Below, one piece after another: positions 31,516-44,438 of a stretch of 64,000 bases of DNA; within the stretch, counting starts at the first letter, position 1; each line of letters opens with the position of its first letter. This DNA comes from Streptomyces sp. CA-278952 (GTDB taxonomy: Bacteria; Actinomycetota; Actinomycetes; Streptomycetales; Streptomycetaceae), in NCBI RefSeq assembly GCF_028747205.1, contig NZ_CP112880.1, forward strand, positions 6,917,501-6,981,500, in the 5' to 3' direction. Made by a program: the position numbers and the translations under genes. Under the pieces are notes generated by a model. That model made no database searches. It was not told the origin of the DNA and saw nothing but the letters and a program-made list of their open reading frames with translations.

Positions 31516-32802
31516 ATGAGCAAGATCCTTATCCGCGGTGCGCGGATCCTCGGCGGCGAGCCCAGGGACGTACTGATCGACGGGGAGACCGTCACCGAGG
31601 TGGGCACCGGCCTCGACGCCGCCGGCGCCACCGTGATCGAGGCCGAGGGGCAGATCCTGCTGCCCGGCCTGGTCGACCTGCACACCCATCTGCGCGAGCC
31701 CGGCCGCGAGGACTCCGAGACCGTCCTCACCGGCACCAGGGCCGCGGCCGTCGGCGGCTTCACCGCCGTGCACGCCATGGCCAACACCTTCCCCGTCGCC
31801 GACACCGCCGGCGTCGTCGAGCAGGTCTGGCGCCTCGGCAAGGAGTCCGGCTACTGCGACGTGCAGCCCGTGGGCGCCGTCACCGTCGGCCTGGAGGGCA
31901 AGCAGCTCGCCGAGCTCGGCGCGATGCACGACTCCGCCGCCGGGGTGAAGGTCTTCTCCGACGACGGCAAGTGCGTCGACGACGCGGTGATCATGCGCCG
32001 CGCCCTGGAGTACGTGAAGGCCTTCGACGGCGTCGTCGCCCAGCACGCCCAGGAGCCCCGCCTCACCGAGGGCGCCCAGATGAACGAGGGCATCGTCTCC
32101 GCCGAACTCGGGCTCGGCGGCTGGCCCGCCGTCGCCGAGGAGTCGATCATCGCCCGCGACGTCCTCCTCGCCGCCCACGTCGGCTCCCGCGTCCACATCT
32201 GCCACCTCTCCACCGCCGGCTCCGTGGAGATCGTCCGCTGGGCCAAGTCCAAGGGCTGGAACGTCACCGCCGAGGTCACCCCGCACCACCTCCTCCTCAC
32301 CGACGAGCTGGTCCGCACCTACAACCCGGTCTACAAGGTGAACCCGCCGCTGCGCACCGAGGCCGACGTCCTGGCCCTGCGCGAGGCGCTCGCCGACGGC
32401 ACGATCGACTGCGTCGCCACCGACCACGCCCCGCACCCGCACGAGGACAAGGACTGCGAGTGGGCCGCAGCCGCCATGGGCATGGTGGGCCTGGAGACCG
32501 CGCTCTCGGTCGTCCAGCAGACGATGGTGGACACCGGCCTGATGGACTGGGCGGGCGTCGCGGACCGCATGTCCTTCCGCCCCGCGGCCATCGGCCGGCT
32601 CGAAGGACACGGCCGCCCCGTCTCGGCGGGTGAGCCCGCCAACCTCACTCTGGTCGATCCGGCATACCGTGGAGCCGTGGACCCCGCGGGCTTCGCGTCC
32701 CGCAGCCGAAACACTCCCTACGAGGGCCGTGAGCTGCCGGGCCGCGTCACCCACACCTTCCTGCGGGGCCGTGCCACGGTCGTCGACGGGAAGCTCGCGT
32801 GA
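31516..32802 (+). CDS. pyrC: Dihydroorotase
   Basis: Cyclises carbamoyl aspartate to dihydroorotate, 428 residues, class I type. Zinc ligands are in [14 protein letters not shown] (about 55-68). Further residues are in [15 protein letters not shown], in [14 protein letters not shown] and ITCDVTPHH-like [12 protein letters not shown], and in the catalytic Asp segment VATDHAPHP (about 303). The ATG has GAACAAGTAACC before it, a weak ribosome binding site, but it follows pyrB by 2 bases and is probably coupled. Its stop overlaps the next start by 4 bases. Confidence 0.97.
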   Translation: MSKILIRGARILGGEPRDVLIDGETVTEVGTGLDAAGATVIEAEGQILLPGLVDLHTHLREPGREDSETVLTGTRAAAVGGFTAVHAMANTFPVADTAGVVEQVWRLGKESGYCDVQPVGAVTVGLEGKQLAELGAMHDSAAGVKVFSDDGKCVDDAVIMRRALEYVKAFDGVVAQHAQEPRLTEGAQMNEGIVSAELGLGGWPAVAEESIIARDVLLAAHVGSRVHICHLSTAGSVEIVRWAKSKGWNVTAEVTPHHLLLTDELVRTYNPVYKVNPPLRTEADVLALREALADGTIDCVATDHAPHPHEDKDCEWAAAAMGMVGLETALSVVQQTMVDTGLMDWAGVADRMSFRPAAIGRLEGHGRPVSAGEPANLTLVDPAYRGAVDPAGFASRSRNTPYEGRELPGRVTHTFLRGRATVVDGKLA

Positions 32803-33407
32803 CAACTCTGACCCCCCTGTACCACCTGGCCGCCGAGCAGAAGTCGGCGGAAGTGACGGACTGGGCCGCCCGCATCGCCTGGGTGGTCGGCCTGTTCGTC
32901 TTCATCGCCCTCGTCTACTGGCTGATGCGCCAGGGCTGGAAGTGGCGCGCCAGCCTCCAGTCCGATCTGCCGGAGCTCCCGGCCACCCCCGAGGACTTCG
33001 CCGACGACGAGACGCTGCTCACGCTTCAGGGGCGCTACCACGCCTCCACCACCGCCGGGCAGTGGCTCGACCGGATCGTCGCGCACGGCCTCGGCACCCG
33101 CAGCCGCACCGAGCTCACGCTCACCGCCCGCGGCCTGGACGTCGTACGCCCCGGGGCGGCCGACTTCTTCATCCCGGCCGACGCCCTGCGCGAGGCCCGC
33201 CTCGACAAGGCGCTCGCGGGCAAGGTCCTCCCCGAGGGCGGCCTGCTGATCATCACCTGGGCGCACGGCGAGACGCTGATCGACTCCGGCTTCCGCTCCG
33301 ACCACGCCGCCGAGCACCAGGCCTGGGTCGACGCCGTCAGCCGGCTCACCGGCGCACCGGCCGCCACGGAACTCACCAGCACCACTACGGAAGGCACCGC
33401 ACGATGA
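32799..33407 (+). CDS. Membrane protein with PH-like domain in the pyr operon
   Basis: 202 residues. One transmembrane helix ([18 protein letters not shown], about 26-43) is followed by an acidic linker and a beta-rich domain (about 65-190; [46 protein letters not shown]) that resembles the bacterial PH-like fold. It overlaps pyrC (GTGA) and carA (ATGA), so it is firmly inside the operon. A comparable membrane gene lies between pyrC and carA in mycobacteria too. Its function is unknown to me, and tethering pyrimidine enzymes to the membrane is only a guess. Confidence 0.85.
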   Translation: MTTLTPLYHLAAEQKSAEVTDWAARIAWVVGLFVFIALVYWLMRQGWKWRASLQSDLPELPATPEDFADDETLLTLQGRYHASTTAGQWLDRIVAHGLGTRSRTELTLTARGLDVVRPGAADFFIPADALREARLDKALAGKVLPEGGLLIITWAHGETLIDSGFRSDHAAEHQAWVDAVSRLTGAPAATELTSTTTEGTAR

Positions 33408-34535
33408 CGATCTCCACCAGGGGGGCCCAGACCCCCGCCGTACTCGTCCTGGAGGACGGTCGCGCCTTCCGCGGCCGTGCCTACGGGGCCGTGGGGGAGA
33501 CCTTCGGCGAAGCGGTGTTCTCCACCGGCATGACCGGCTACCAGGAAACGCTGACCGACCCCTCGTACCACCGCCAGGTCGTCGTCATGACGGCCCCGCA
33601 CGTCGGCAACACCGGCGTGAACGACGAGGACCCCGAGTCCGCTCGCATCTGGGTCTCCGGCTACGTCGTCCGCGACCCCGCCCGCAAGCCCTCCAACTGG
33701 CGCTCCCAGCGCTCGCTGGAGGAGGAGCTTCAGGCGCAGGGTGTCGTCGGCATCAGCGGCGTCGACACCCGCGCCCTCACCCGCCACCTGCGCGAGCGCG
33801 GCGCGATGCGCGTCGGGATCTTCTCCGGCGAGGCGCTGGCCGACGAGGCCGCGCTGCTGGCCCGGGTCCAGCAGGCCCCCGAGATGGCGGGCGCCGACCT
33901 CTCCGCCGAGGTCGCCACCAAGGAGGCCTACGTCGTCCCCGCGATCGGCGTGAAGAAGTTCACCGTCGCCGCGATCGACCTCGGCATCAAGGGCATGACC
34001 CCCCACCGGATGGCCGAACGCGGCATCGAGGTGCACGTGCTGCCCGCCACCGCCACCCTGGAAGAGGTGTACGCGGTCAAGCCGGACGGCGTCTTCTTCT
34101 CCAACGGCCCCGGCGACCCGTCCACCGCCGACCACCCGGTCGCCCTCATGCGCGGCGTCCTGGAGCGTTCCACCCCGCTCTTCGGCATCTGCTTCGGCAA
34201 CCAGATCCTTGGCCGCGCGCTCGGCTTCGGCACCTACAAGCTGAAGTACGGCCACCGCGGCATCAACCAGCCGGTGCAGGACCGCACCACCGGCAAGGTC
34301 GAGGTCACCGCGCACAACCACGGCTTCGCCGTCGACGCCCCGCTGGACCAGGTCTCCGACACGGAGTTCGGCCGCGCCGAGGTCTCCCACGTCTGCCTCA
34401 ACGACCAGGTGGTCGAGGGCCTCCAGCTCCTGGACCGGCCCGCCTATAGCGTCCAGTACCACCCCGAGGCGGCCGCGGGCCCGCACGACGCCGCGTACCT
34501 CTTCGACCGTTTCACCACCCTGATGGAGGGCCAGC

Positions 34536-34543
<8 letters not shown>
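33404..34543 (+). CDS. carA: Carbamoyl-phosphate synthase small chain
   Basis: Glutaminase subunit that supplies ammonia for carbamoyl phosphate, 379 residues. The N-terminal domain has [19 protein letters not shown] and [15 protein letters not shown]. The class I amidotransferase domain has the nucleophile Cys in [13 protein letters not shown] (about residue 265) and the His-Glu pair in [11 protein letters not shown] (about 350-352). The ATG overlaps the previous stop, and carB overlaps its last 8 bases, which fits coupled synthesis of the two subunits in equal amounts. Confidence 0.98.
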
Positions 34544-37844
<3,301 letters not shown>

Positions 37845-37851
37845 CGGCCCG

Positions 37852-37886
37852 GAGAGGGGGACACCGTCAAACGGTGTCCCCCTCTC
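37852..37886 (+). terminator. Terminator after carB
   Basis: Perfect 16-bp stem (37852-37867 with 37871-37886) with a 3-base loop CAA, followed by TGTG. It separates carAB from pyrDF, so pyrD probably has its own promoter in the next 60 bases or depends on read-through. Confidence 0.85.
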
Positions 37887-37949
37887 TGTGAGCCCTGTCG
37901 ACTCCTCGCGAGCCCTGTCGAGCACGCCGAGCACCAAGGACATCTCTTC

Positions 37950-39058
<1,109 letters not shown>

Positions 39059-39062
<4 letters not shown>

Positions 39063-39898
39063 CGCCCGAACCCTTCGGCGCCCGCCTGCGCCGCGCCATG
39101 GACACCCGCGGGCCGCTCTGCGTCGGCATCGACCCGCACGCCTCCCTGCTCACCTCCTGGGGCCTCGGCGACGACCTCGCCGGCCTGGAGCGCTTCACCC
39201 GGACCGTCGTGGAGGCGCTGGCCGACCGGGTCGCCGTCCTCAAGCCGCAGTCCGCGTTCTTCGAGCGCTTCGGCTCGCGCGGCGTCGCCGTCCTGGAGAA
39301 GGCCGTCGAGGAGGCACGCGCCGCCGGGGCCCTCGTCCTGATGGACGCCAAGCGCGGCGACATCGGCTCCACCATGGGCGCCTACGCGGCGACCTACCTG
39401 GACCAGGACTCCCCGCTCTTCTCCGACGCGGTCACGCTCTCCCCGTACCTGGGCTTCGGCTCGCTGCGCCCGGCGCTCGACGCGGCCGCCGTCTCCGGCG
39501 CGGGCGTCTTCGTCCTCGCCCTCACCTCCAACCCGGAGGGCGCCGAGGTCCAGCGGTCCACGGCCGCCGACGGCCGCTCGCTCGCCCAGCTGATGCTCGA
39601 CCACATGGCCGCCGAGAACGCCGGGGCCGTCCCGCTCGGCTCGGTCGGCGCGGTGGTCGGCGCGACGCTCGGCGACGCCGGGGTGAACCTGGCGATCAAC
39701 GGGCCGCTCCTCGCGCCCGGCATCGGCGCCCAGGGCGCGACCCCGGCGGATCTTCCGGCCGTGTTCGGCGACGCGGTGGGCAATGTGGTCCCCAGCGTGA
39801 GCCGGGGCGTGCTGCGCCACGGCCCGGACGTGTCCGGGCTGCGCGGAGCCGCCGAACGGTTCGCGGACGAGGTCCGCAGCGCCGTATCCGGCAGCTGA
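39059..39898 (+). CDS. pyrF: Orotidine 5'-phosphate decarboxylase, long (group 2) type
   Basis: Final step to UMP, 279 residues. The catalytic Lys-Asp network is in VLMDAKRGDIGSTM (about residues 96-109). The N-terminus has LCVGIDPHASLLTSWGL, and the C-terminal phosphate-binding part has LLAPGIGAQGATPADLPAVFG. The size and the AKRGD spacing match the longer actinobacterial form, not the E. coli one. The GTG overlaps the pyrD stop (GTGA). No pyrE lies in this window. Confidence 0.96.
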
Positions 39899-39963
39899 CC
39901 CTGACACGTTTACAGCGTGTTGACGAAATACTGACGAGAAACCTGGTTGATATGTCGCGAAAA

Positions 39964-39989
39964 TCCTGGTCAGCCACAGCTGACCAGGA
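39964..39989 (+). terminator. Intrinsic terminator after pyrF
   Basis: Perfect 11-bp stem (TCCTGGTCAGC at 39964-39974 with 39979-39989), 4-base loop CACA, then CTTTTCGTCTGTTCTC. One of the few terminators here with a real T tract, 66 bases after pyrF. Confidence 0.88.
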
Positions 39990-40050
39990 CTTTTCGTCTG
40001 TTCTCGCTGACTACAGCGGCCCTTGCCGCTAGTCTCCGTCGGGAGCGGCC

Positions 40051-40065
40051 GAACACAGTGTGTTC
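40051..40065. promoter_or_regulatory. Perfect palindrome upstream of the sIHF gene
   Basis: GAACACA-G-TGTGTTC, 7-base arms around one base, 78 bases before the sIHF start. It looks like a repressor operator. The GAAC/GTTC ends are 7 bases apart, unlike the 4-base spacing of actinobacterial LexA boxes, so LexA is unlikely. Confidence 0.5.
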
Positions 40066-40142
40066 TCCGCTCACCTGGTGGGTGGCGTCCAGCTTCCCCG
40101 CCGGTCCGTATCCGACAGATCGACATCCGAGGTGACGTAGGC

Positions 40143-40466
40143 GTGGCTCTTCCGCCCCTTACCCCTGAACAGCGCGCAGCCGCGCTCGAAAAGGCCGCCG
40201 CGGCTCGCCGGGAGCGGGCCGAGGTCAAGAATCGACTCAAGCACTCCGGCGCTTCCCTCCACGAGGTCATCAAGCAGGGCCAGGAGAACGACGTCATCGG
40301 GAAGATGAAGGTCTCCGCACTGCTCGAATCCCTGCCGGGCGTCGGCAAGGTCCGCGCCAAGCAGATCATGGAGCGTCTCGGTATCTCCGAGAGCCGCCGG
40401 GTCAGGGGTCTTGGCTCCAATCAGATCGCATCCCTGGAGCGTGAGTTCGGCGGCAGCCCCGCCTGA
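40143..40466 (+). CDS. sihF: Integration host factor sIHF (actinobacterial type)
   Basis: Nucleoid-associated DNA-binding protein of 107 residues, the same length as S. coelicolor SCO1480. A long N-terminal helix ([31 protein letters not shown]) packs on a helix-two turns-helix domain with the DNA-contacting motif [22 protein letters not shown] and the C-terminal [19 protein letters not shown]. It lacks similarity to proteobacterial HU-type IHF. It influences DNA topology, sporulation and antibiotic production in Streptomyces. The GTG at 40143 is chosen over longer frames because it gives the known N-terminus [10 protein letters not shown]. gmk follows after 38 bases. Confidence 0.96.
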   Translation: MALPPLTPEQRAAALEKAAAARRERAEVKNRLKHSGASLHEVIKQGQENDVIGKMKVSALLESLPGVGKVRAKQIMERLGISESRRVRGLGSNQIASLEREFGGSPA

Positions 40467-40504
40467 CGTTCTCAGGCACTCCTGAGAACGGGGATAATCG
40501 CCCC

Positions 40505-41098
40505 ATGGCTGCAACATCCCGGGGGACGTCCCCCGCACCCCCGGACGTACGTCCGCGGCTGACCGTGCTCTCCGGCCCCTCAGGGGTCGGCAAGAGCACG
40601 GTCGTCGCTCATATGCGCACCGTGCACCCCGAGGTCTGGCTCTCCGTGTCGGCGACGACACGCAAGCCACGCCCCGGGGAGCGCAACGGTGTGCACTACT
40701 TCTTCGTGGACGACGAGGAGTTCGACAAGCTCGTCGCCAACGGCGAACTACTGGAGTGGGCCGAGTTCGCGGGCAACCGCTACGGCACGCCCCGGCGCGC
40801 CGTGCTCGACCGTCTGGAGGCCGGCGAACCGGTCCTGCTGGAGATCGACCTCCAGGGCGCCCGGCTGGTCCGCCAGTCGATGTCCGACGCGCGCCTGGTC
40901 TTCCTGGCCCCGCCGAGCTGGGAGGAGCTGGTGCGCCGGCTCACCGGCCGGGGCACCGAGGCCCCCGAGGTCATCGAGCGCCGGCTCGCCGCCGCGAAGA
41001 TCGAACTGGCGGCCGAGGCCGAGTTCGATACGACGCTCGTCAACACCTCCGTCGAGGACGTGGCGCGTGAGCTGCTAACGTTGATGCTTCAGGCCTAG
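40505..41098 (+). CDS. gmk: Guanylate kinase
   Basis: Phosphorylates GMP to GDP, 197 residues. P-loop [16 protein letters not shown] (about 22-37), the GMP-binding [26 protein letters not shown]-like [15 protein letters not shown] and the lid [21 protein letters not shown] short Thr/Pro-rich N-terminal extension of about 18 residues precedes the core. Position between sIHF and rpoZ is as in S. coelicolor. Confidence 0.97.
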   Translation: MAATSRGTSPAPPDVRPRLTVLSGPSGVGKSTVVAHMRTVHPEVWLSVSATTRKPRPGERNGVHYFFVDDEEFDKLVANGELLEWAEFAGNRYGTPRRAVLDRLEAGEPVLLEIDLQGARLVRQSMSDARLVFLAPPSWEELVRRLTGRGTEAPEVIERRLAAAKIELAAEAEFDTTLVNTSVEDVARELLTLMLQA

Positions 41099-41160
41099 AT
41101 CTCCTCGATCGTTTCGGATCGTTCTGATCTTTGATCTACATCCCCTTCGGAAGGCAGAGA

Positions 41161-41433
41161 GTGTCCTCTTCCATCACCACGCCCGAGGGCATCATCAACC
41201 CGCCGATTGATGAGCTCCTCGAAGCCACCGACTCGAAGTACAGCCTGGTGATCTACGCGGCCAAGCGCGCCCGCCAGATCAACGCGTACTACTCGCAGCT
41301 CGGTGAAGGCCTCCTGGAGTACGTCGGTCCGCTCGTCGACACCCACGTGCACGAGAAGCCGCTCTCGATCGCACTCCGCGAGATCAACGCGGGCCTGCTG
41401 ACCTCCGAGGCCATCGAGGGCCCCGCGCAGTAA
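41161..41433 (+). CDS. rpoZ: DNA-directed RNA polymerase subunit omega
   Basis: Assists assembly of the beta' subunit, 90 residues, the streptomycete length. The sequence [20 protein letters not shown] and [19 protein letters not shown] is the conserved core. The C-terminal part [20 protein letters not shown] is also typical. The GTG at 41161 with GGAAGG 8 bases upstream gives the known N-terminus [10 protein letters not shown], and an upstream ATG in the frame does not fit. A terminator follows 23 bases after the stop. Confidence 0.97.
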   Translation: MSSSITTPEGIINPPIDELLEATDSKYSLVIYAAKRARQINAYYSQLGEGLLEYVGPLVDTHVHEKPLSIALREINAGLLTSEAIEGPAQ

Positions 41434-41456
41434 CGCAGGAGCACCACGGCACTTCA

Positions 41457-41491
41457 CCTCAGGCCCGGCGGCCCGTCCGCCGGGCCTGAGG
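41457..41491 (+). terminator. Terminator after rpoZ
   Basis: Perfect 15-bp stem (41457-41471 with 41477-41491) and 5-base loop CCCGT. It closes the sIHF-gmk-rpoZ group, so coaBC has its own promoter in the next 100 bases. Confidence 0.85.
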
Positions 41492-41595
41492 CGTGCCCGG
41501 GGCCGGATGAACCCGGTCTGCGCGGTGAGGCAGCATGGGAGGCGTACGTATGGGACGCATACGTTGCCTTACGTTGCCGAGTGCGGGGAGACGCA

Positions 41596-42840
41596 GTGGA
41601 CAAGCCGAAGGTCGTCCTGGGGGTCAGCGGGGGCATCGCCGCCTACAAGGCGTGCGAGCTGCTGCGCCGGCTGACCGAGTCCGGCCACGACGTACGGGTG
41701 GTCCCGACCGCCGCGTCGCTGCACTTCGTGGGGGCCGCGACCTGGTCGGCGCTCTCCGGCCACCCGGTGTCCGACGAGGTCTGGGAGGACGTCCACGAGG
41801 TCCCGCACGTGCGGATCGGACAGGGCGCCGACCTCGTGGTGGTCGCCCCGGCCACCGCGGACATGCTGGCCAAGGCCGCCCACGGGCTCGCCGACGACCT
41901 TCTCACCAACACGCTCCTGACCGCCCGCTGTCCGGTGGTCTTCGCCCCCGCCATGCACACCGAGATGTGGGAGCACCCGGCCACCCAGGAGAACGTCGCC
42001 ACCCTGCGCCGCCGGGGAGCCGTCGTCATCGAGCCCGCGGTCGGGCGGCTCACCGGCGTCGACACCGGCAAGGGCCGGCTCCCCGACCCTGGCGAGATCT
42101 TCGAGGTCTGCCGCCGGGTGCTGGCGCGCGGGGTCACCGAGCCCGACCTCGCGGGCCGCCATGTGGTGATCAGCGCCGGCGGTACGCGCGAGCCGCTCGA
42201 CCCGGTGCGTTTCCTGGGCAACCGCTCCTCCGGCAAGCAGGGGTACGCGCTGGCGCGCACCGCCGTGGCCCGAGGGGCCCGGGTCACCCTGATCGAGGCC
42301 AACACCGGGCTGCCCGACCCGGCCGGGGCCGATGTCCTCCGCGTCGGCACCGCCGTCCAACTGCGCGAGGCCGTGCTGAAGGCCGCCCCCGACGCGGACG
42401 TGGTGGTGATGGCGGCCGCGGTGGCCGACTTCCGGCCTGCCGCGTACGCCTCCGGCAAGATCAAGAAGAAGGACGGCGAGGAGGCGCCCGCCGTCACCCT
42501 GGTCCGTAACCCCGACATCCTCGCCGAGGTATCCGGCGAGCGGGCACGCCCGGACCAGATCGTCGTCGGATTCGCCGCCGAGACCGACGACGTGCTGGTC
42601 AACGGCCGTGCGAAGCTCCGCCGCAAGGGCTGCGACCTCCTCGTCGTCAACGAGGTGGGGGAGCGCAAGACCTTCGGCTCGGAGGAGAACGAAGCGGTCG
42701 TCCTCGCCGCCGACGGCTCGGAGACGCCGGTGCCGTACGGCCCCAAGGAAGCGCTCGCCGACACGGTCTGGGATCTGGTTGCAGGCAGGTTCCAGCCGAT
42801 TTCACAATCAACCCTCCGGGCGAGCGAAATCGTCCCATAA
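41596..42840 (+). CDS. coaBC: Bifunctional phosphopantothenoylcysteine decarboxylase/synthetase
   Basis: Two steps of coenzyme A synthesis, 414 residues. The N-terminal CoaC flavoprotein domain (1-180) shows VLGVSGGIAAYKACELLRRL, VVVAPATADMLAKAAHGLADDLLT and PAMHTEMWEHPATQENV. The C-terminal CoaB domain (190-405) shows VISAGGTREPLDPVRFLGNRSSGKQGYALA, AAAVADFRP, KIKKKDG and NPDILAEV. I prefer the GTG at 41596 (VDKPKVVLGVSGG), with GGGGAG 5 bases before it, over the GTG at 41581. metK follows after 199 bases. Confidence 0.96.
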   Translation: MDKPKVVLGVSGGIAAYKACELLRRLTESGHDVRVVPTAASLHFVGAATWSALSGHPVSDEVWEDVHEVPHVRIGQGADLVVVAPATADMLAKAAHGLADDLLTNTLLTARCPVVFAPAMHTEMWEHPATQENVATLRRRGAVVIEPAVGRLTGVDTGKGRLPDPGEIFEVCRRVLARGVTEPDLAGRHVVISAGGTREPLDPVRFLGNRSSGKQGYALARTAVARGARVTLIEANTGLPDPAGADVLRVGTAVQLREAVLKAAPDADVVVMAAAVADFRPAAYASGKIKKKDGEEAPAVTLVRNPDILAEVSGERARPDQIVVGFAAETDDVLVNGRAKLRRKGCDLLVVNEVGERKTFGSEENEAVVLAADGSETPVPYGPKEALADTVWDLVAGRFQPISQSTLRASEIVP

Positions 42841-43039
42841 GACCTGAAACGCGCGCCGTGAAGGGTGGATTGTCCTACTGGCGCCCCGCGTGGCGCATGT
42901 CACGAACCTCCCAAAGGGCGAGACACCTGCCCCGGTCGCCGGATGCGACCGATAAACTGGCCGACGGTACGCGCCGAGCGCAGCTCTCGGTCGTGCCACC
43001 CATGATCAGCCAGCAGCCGCTGCAACCCCAGGGAGCGAT

Positions 43040-44248
43040 GTGTCCCGCCGTCTCTTCACCTCGGAATCCGTCACCGAGGGTCACCCCGACAAGATCGCTG
43101 ACCAGATCAGCGACACGATTCTCGACGCGCTCCTGCGTGAGGACCCCTCCTCGCGCGTCGCCGTCGAGACCTTGATCACCACCGGTCTGGTGCATGTCGC
43201 GGGCGAGGTCACCACCAAGGCCTACGCCGACATCCCCAACCTCGTGCGCAACAAGGTTCTGGAGATCGGTTACGACTCCTCCAAAAAGGGCTTCGACGGT
43301 GCTTCCTGCGGCGTCTCGGTGTCGATCGGCGCGCAGTCGCCGGACATCGCCCAGGGCGTCGACACCGCGTACGAGAAGCGGGTCGAGGGGGATGAGGACG
43401 AGCTCGACAAGCAGGGCGCGGGCGACCAGGGGCTGATGTTCGGCTACGCCTGCGACGAGACGCCGGAGCTGATGCCGCTCCCGATCCACGTCGCGCACCG
43501 CCTCTCCCGGCGACTGTCCGAGGTGCGCAAGAACGGGACCATCCCCTACCTGCGCCCCGACGGCAAGACCCAGGTCACCATCGAGTACGACGGTGACAAG
43601 GCGGTCCGGCTGGACACGGTGGTCGTCTCCTCGCAGCACGCCTCCGACATCGACCTGGACTCGCTGCTCGCGCCCGACATCCGCGAGTTCGTCGTCGAGC
43701 ACGTGCTCGCGCAGCTCGTCGAGGACGGCATCAAGCTGGACACCGAGGGCTACCGCCTCCTGGTGAACCCGACCGGCCGCTTCGAGATCGGCGGCCCGAT
43801 GGGCGACGCCGGCCTCACCGGCCGCAAGATCATCATCGACACCTACGGCGGCATGGCCCGGCACGGCGGCGGCGCCTTCTCGGGCAAGGATCCGTCCAAG
43901 GTCGACCGCTCCGCCGCGTACGCGATGCGCTGGGTCGCCAAGAACGTGGTGGCCGCCGGTCTCGCCGCGCGCTGCGAGGTCCAGGTCGCGTACGCGATCG
44001 GCAAGGCCGAGCCCGTCGGACTGTTCGTGGAGACCTTCGGTACCGCCACGGTCGACACCGAGAAGATCGAGAACGCGATCGGCGAGGTCTTCGACCTCCG
44101 CCCGGCCGCGATCATCCGGGACCTCGACCTGCTCCGCCCGATCTACGCCCAGACCGCCGCCTACGGCCACTTCGGCCGTGAGCTGCCCGACTTCACCTGG
44201 GAGCGCACCGACCGCGTGGACGCCCTGCGCGCCGCCGCCGGTCTCTAG
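43040..44248 (+). CDS. metK: S-adenosylmethionine synthase
   Basis: Makes SAM from methionine and ATP, 402 residues. Landmarks are [40 protein letters not shown], the ATP loop [22 protein letters not shown] and the C-terminal PDFTWERTD. The GTG at 43040 has GGGAGCG upstream and gives the conserved [10 protein letters not shown]. In Streptomyces extra SAM is known to raise antibiotic production. The 199-base leader holds a 7-bp hairpin (42933-42951) and a -10-like TAAACT at 42953-42958, but I found no SAM riboswitch pattern. Confidence 0.98.
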   Translation: MSRRLFTSESVTEGHPDKIADQISDTILDALLREDPSSRVAVETLITTGLVHVAGEVTTKAYADIPNLVRNKVLEIGYDSSKKGFDGASCGVSVSIGAQSPDIAQGVDTAYEKRVEGDEDELDKQGAGDQGLMFGYACDETPELMPLPIHVAHRLSRRLSEVRKNGTIPYLRPDGKTQVTIEYDGDKAVRLDTVVVSSQHASDIDLDSLLAPDIREFVVEHVLAQLVEDGIKLDTEGYRLLVNPTGRFEIGGPMGDAGLTGRKIIIDTYGGMARHGGGAFSGKDPSKVDRSAAYAMRWVAKNVVAAGLAARCEVQVAYAIGKAEPVGLFVETFGTATVDTEKIENAIGEVFDLRPAAIIRDLDLLRPIYAQTAAYGHFGRELPDFTWERTDRVDALRAAAGL

Positions 44249-44306
44249 TGCCCCTCCCGGCAAGCTTTGCCCCGTAAGGAGCAAACATCGCCGGTCGCGG
44301 CACTAG
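44245..44306 (+). repeat. Inverted repeat at the metK 3' end
   Basis: CTAGTGCC (44245-44252, including the metK stop TAG) pairs with GGCACTAG (44299-44306), enclosing a smaller hairpin GGCAA/TTGCC at about 44259-44271. It may stabilise the metK mRNA end or be part of a two-stage terminator. Confidence 0.4.
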
Positions 44307-44352
44307 CGAGACCGCCCGCGTACGACAGCGGGGCGGGCGTCATCGAGTACGA

Positions 44353-44394
44353 CAGCGGGGCCCGGACACCGAACGCGGTGGCCGGGCCCCGCTG
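44353..44394 (+). terminator. Terminator after metK
   Basis: Long hairpin: 13-bp outer stem (44353-44365 with 44382-44394) continued by a 5-bp inner stem CACCG/CGGTG with loop AACG. It lies 45 bases before priA. A 15-base direct repeat (44320-44334 and 44347-44361) overlaps its left arm. Confidence 0.8.
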
Positions 44395-44438
44395 CCGTGC
44401 CCCCGCCGTTGTCAGTGCCCTCTGGTAGGAATTCAGCT

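Noticed and set aside
40051..40065. LexA (SOS) box before the sIHF gene
   Set aside because: The GAAC and GTTC ends are separated by 7 bases, not the 4 required.
42841..43039. Possible SAM riboswitch before metK
   Set aside because: I found only a 7-bp hairpin and a -10-like element. The conserved SAM-I/SAM-IV core pattern is not visible, and the last 50 bases are too short to hold one.
44320..44361. CRISPR-like direct repeat after metK
   Set aside because: Only two copies of 15 bases, overlapping a terminator arm, with no cas genes.
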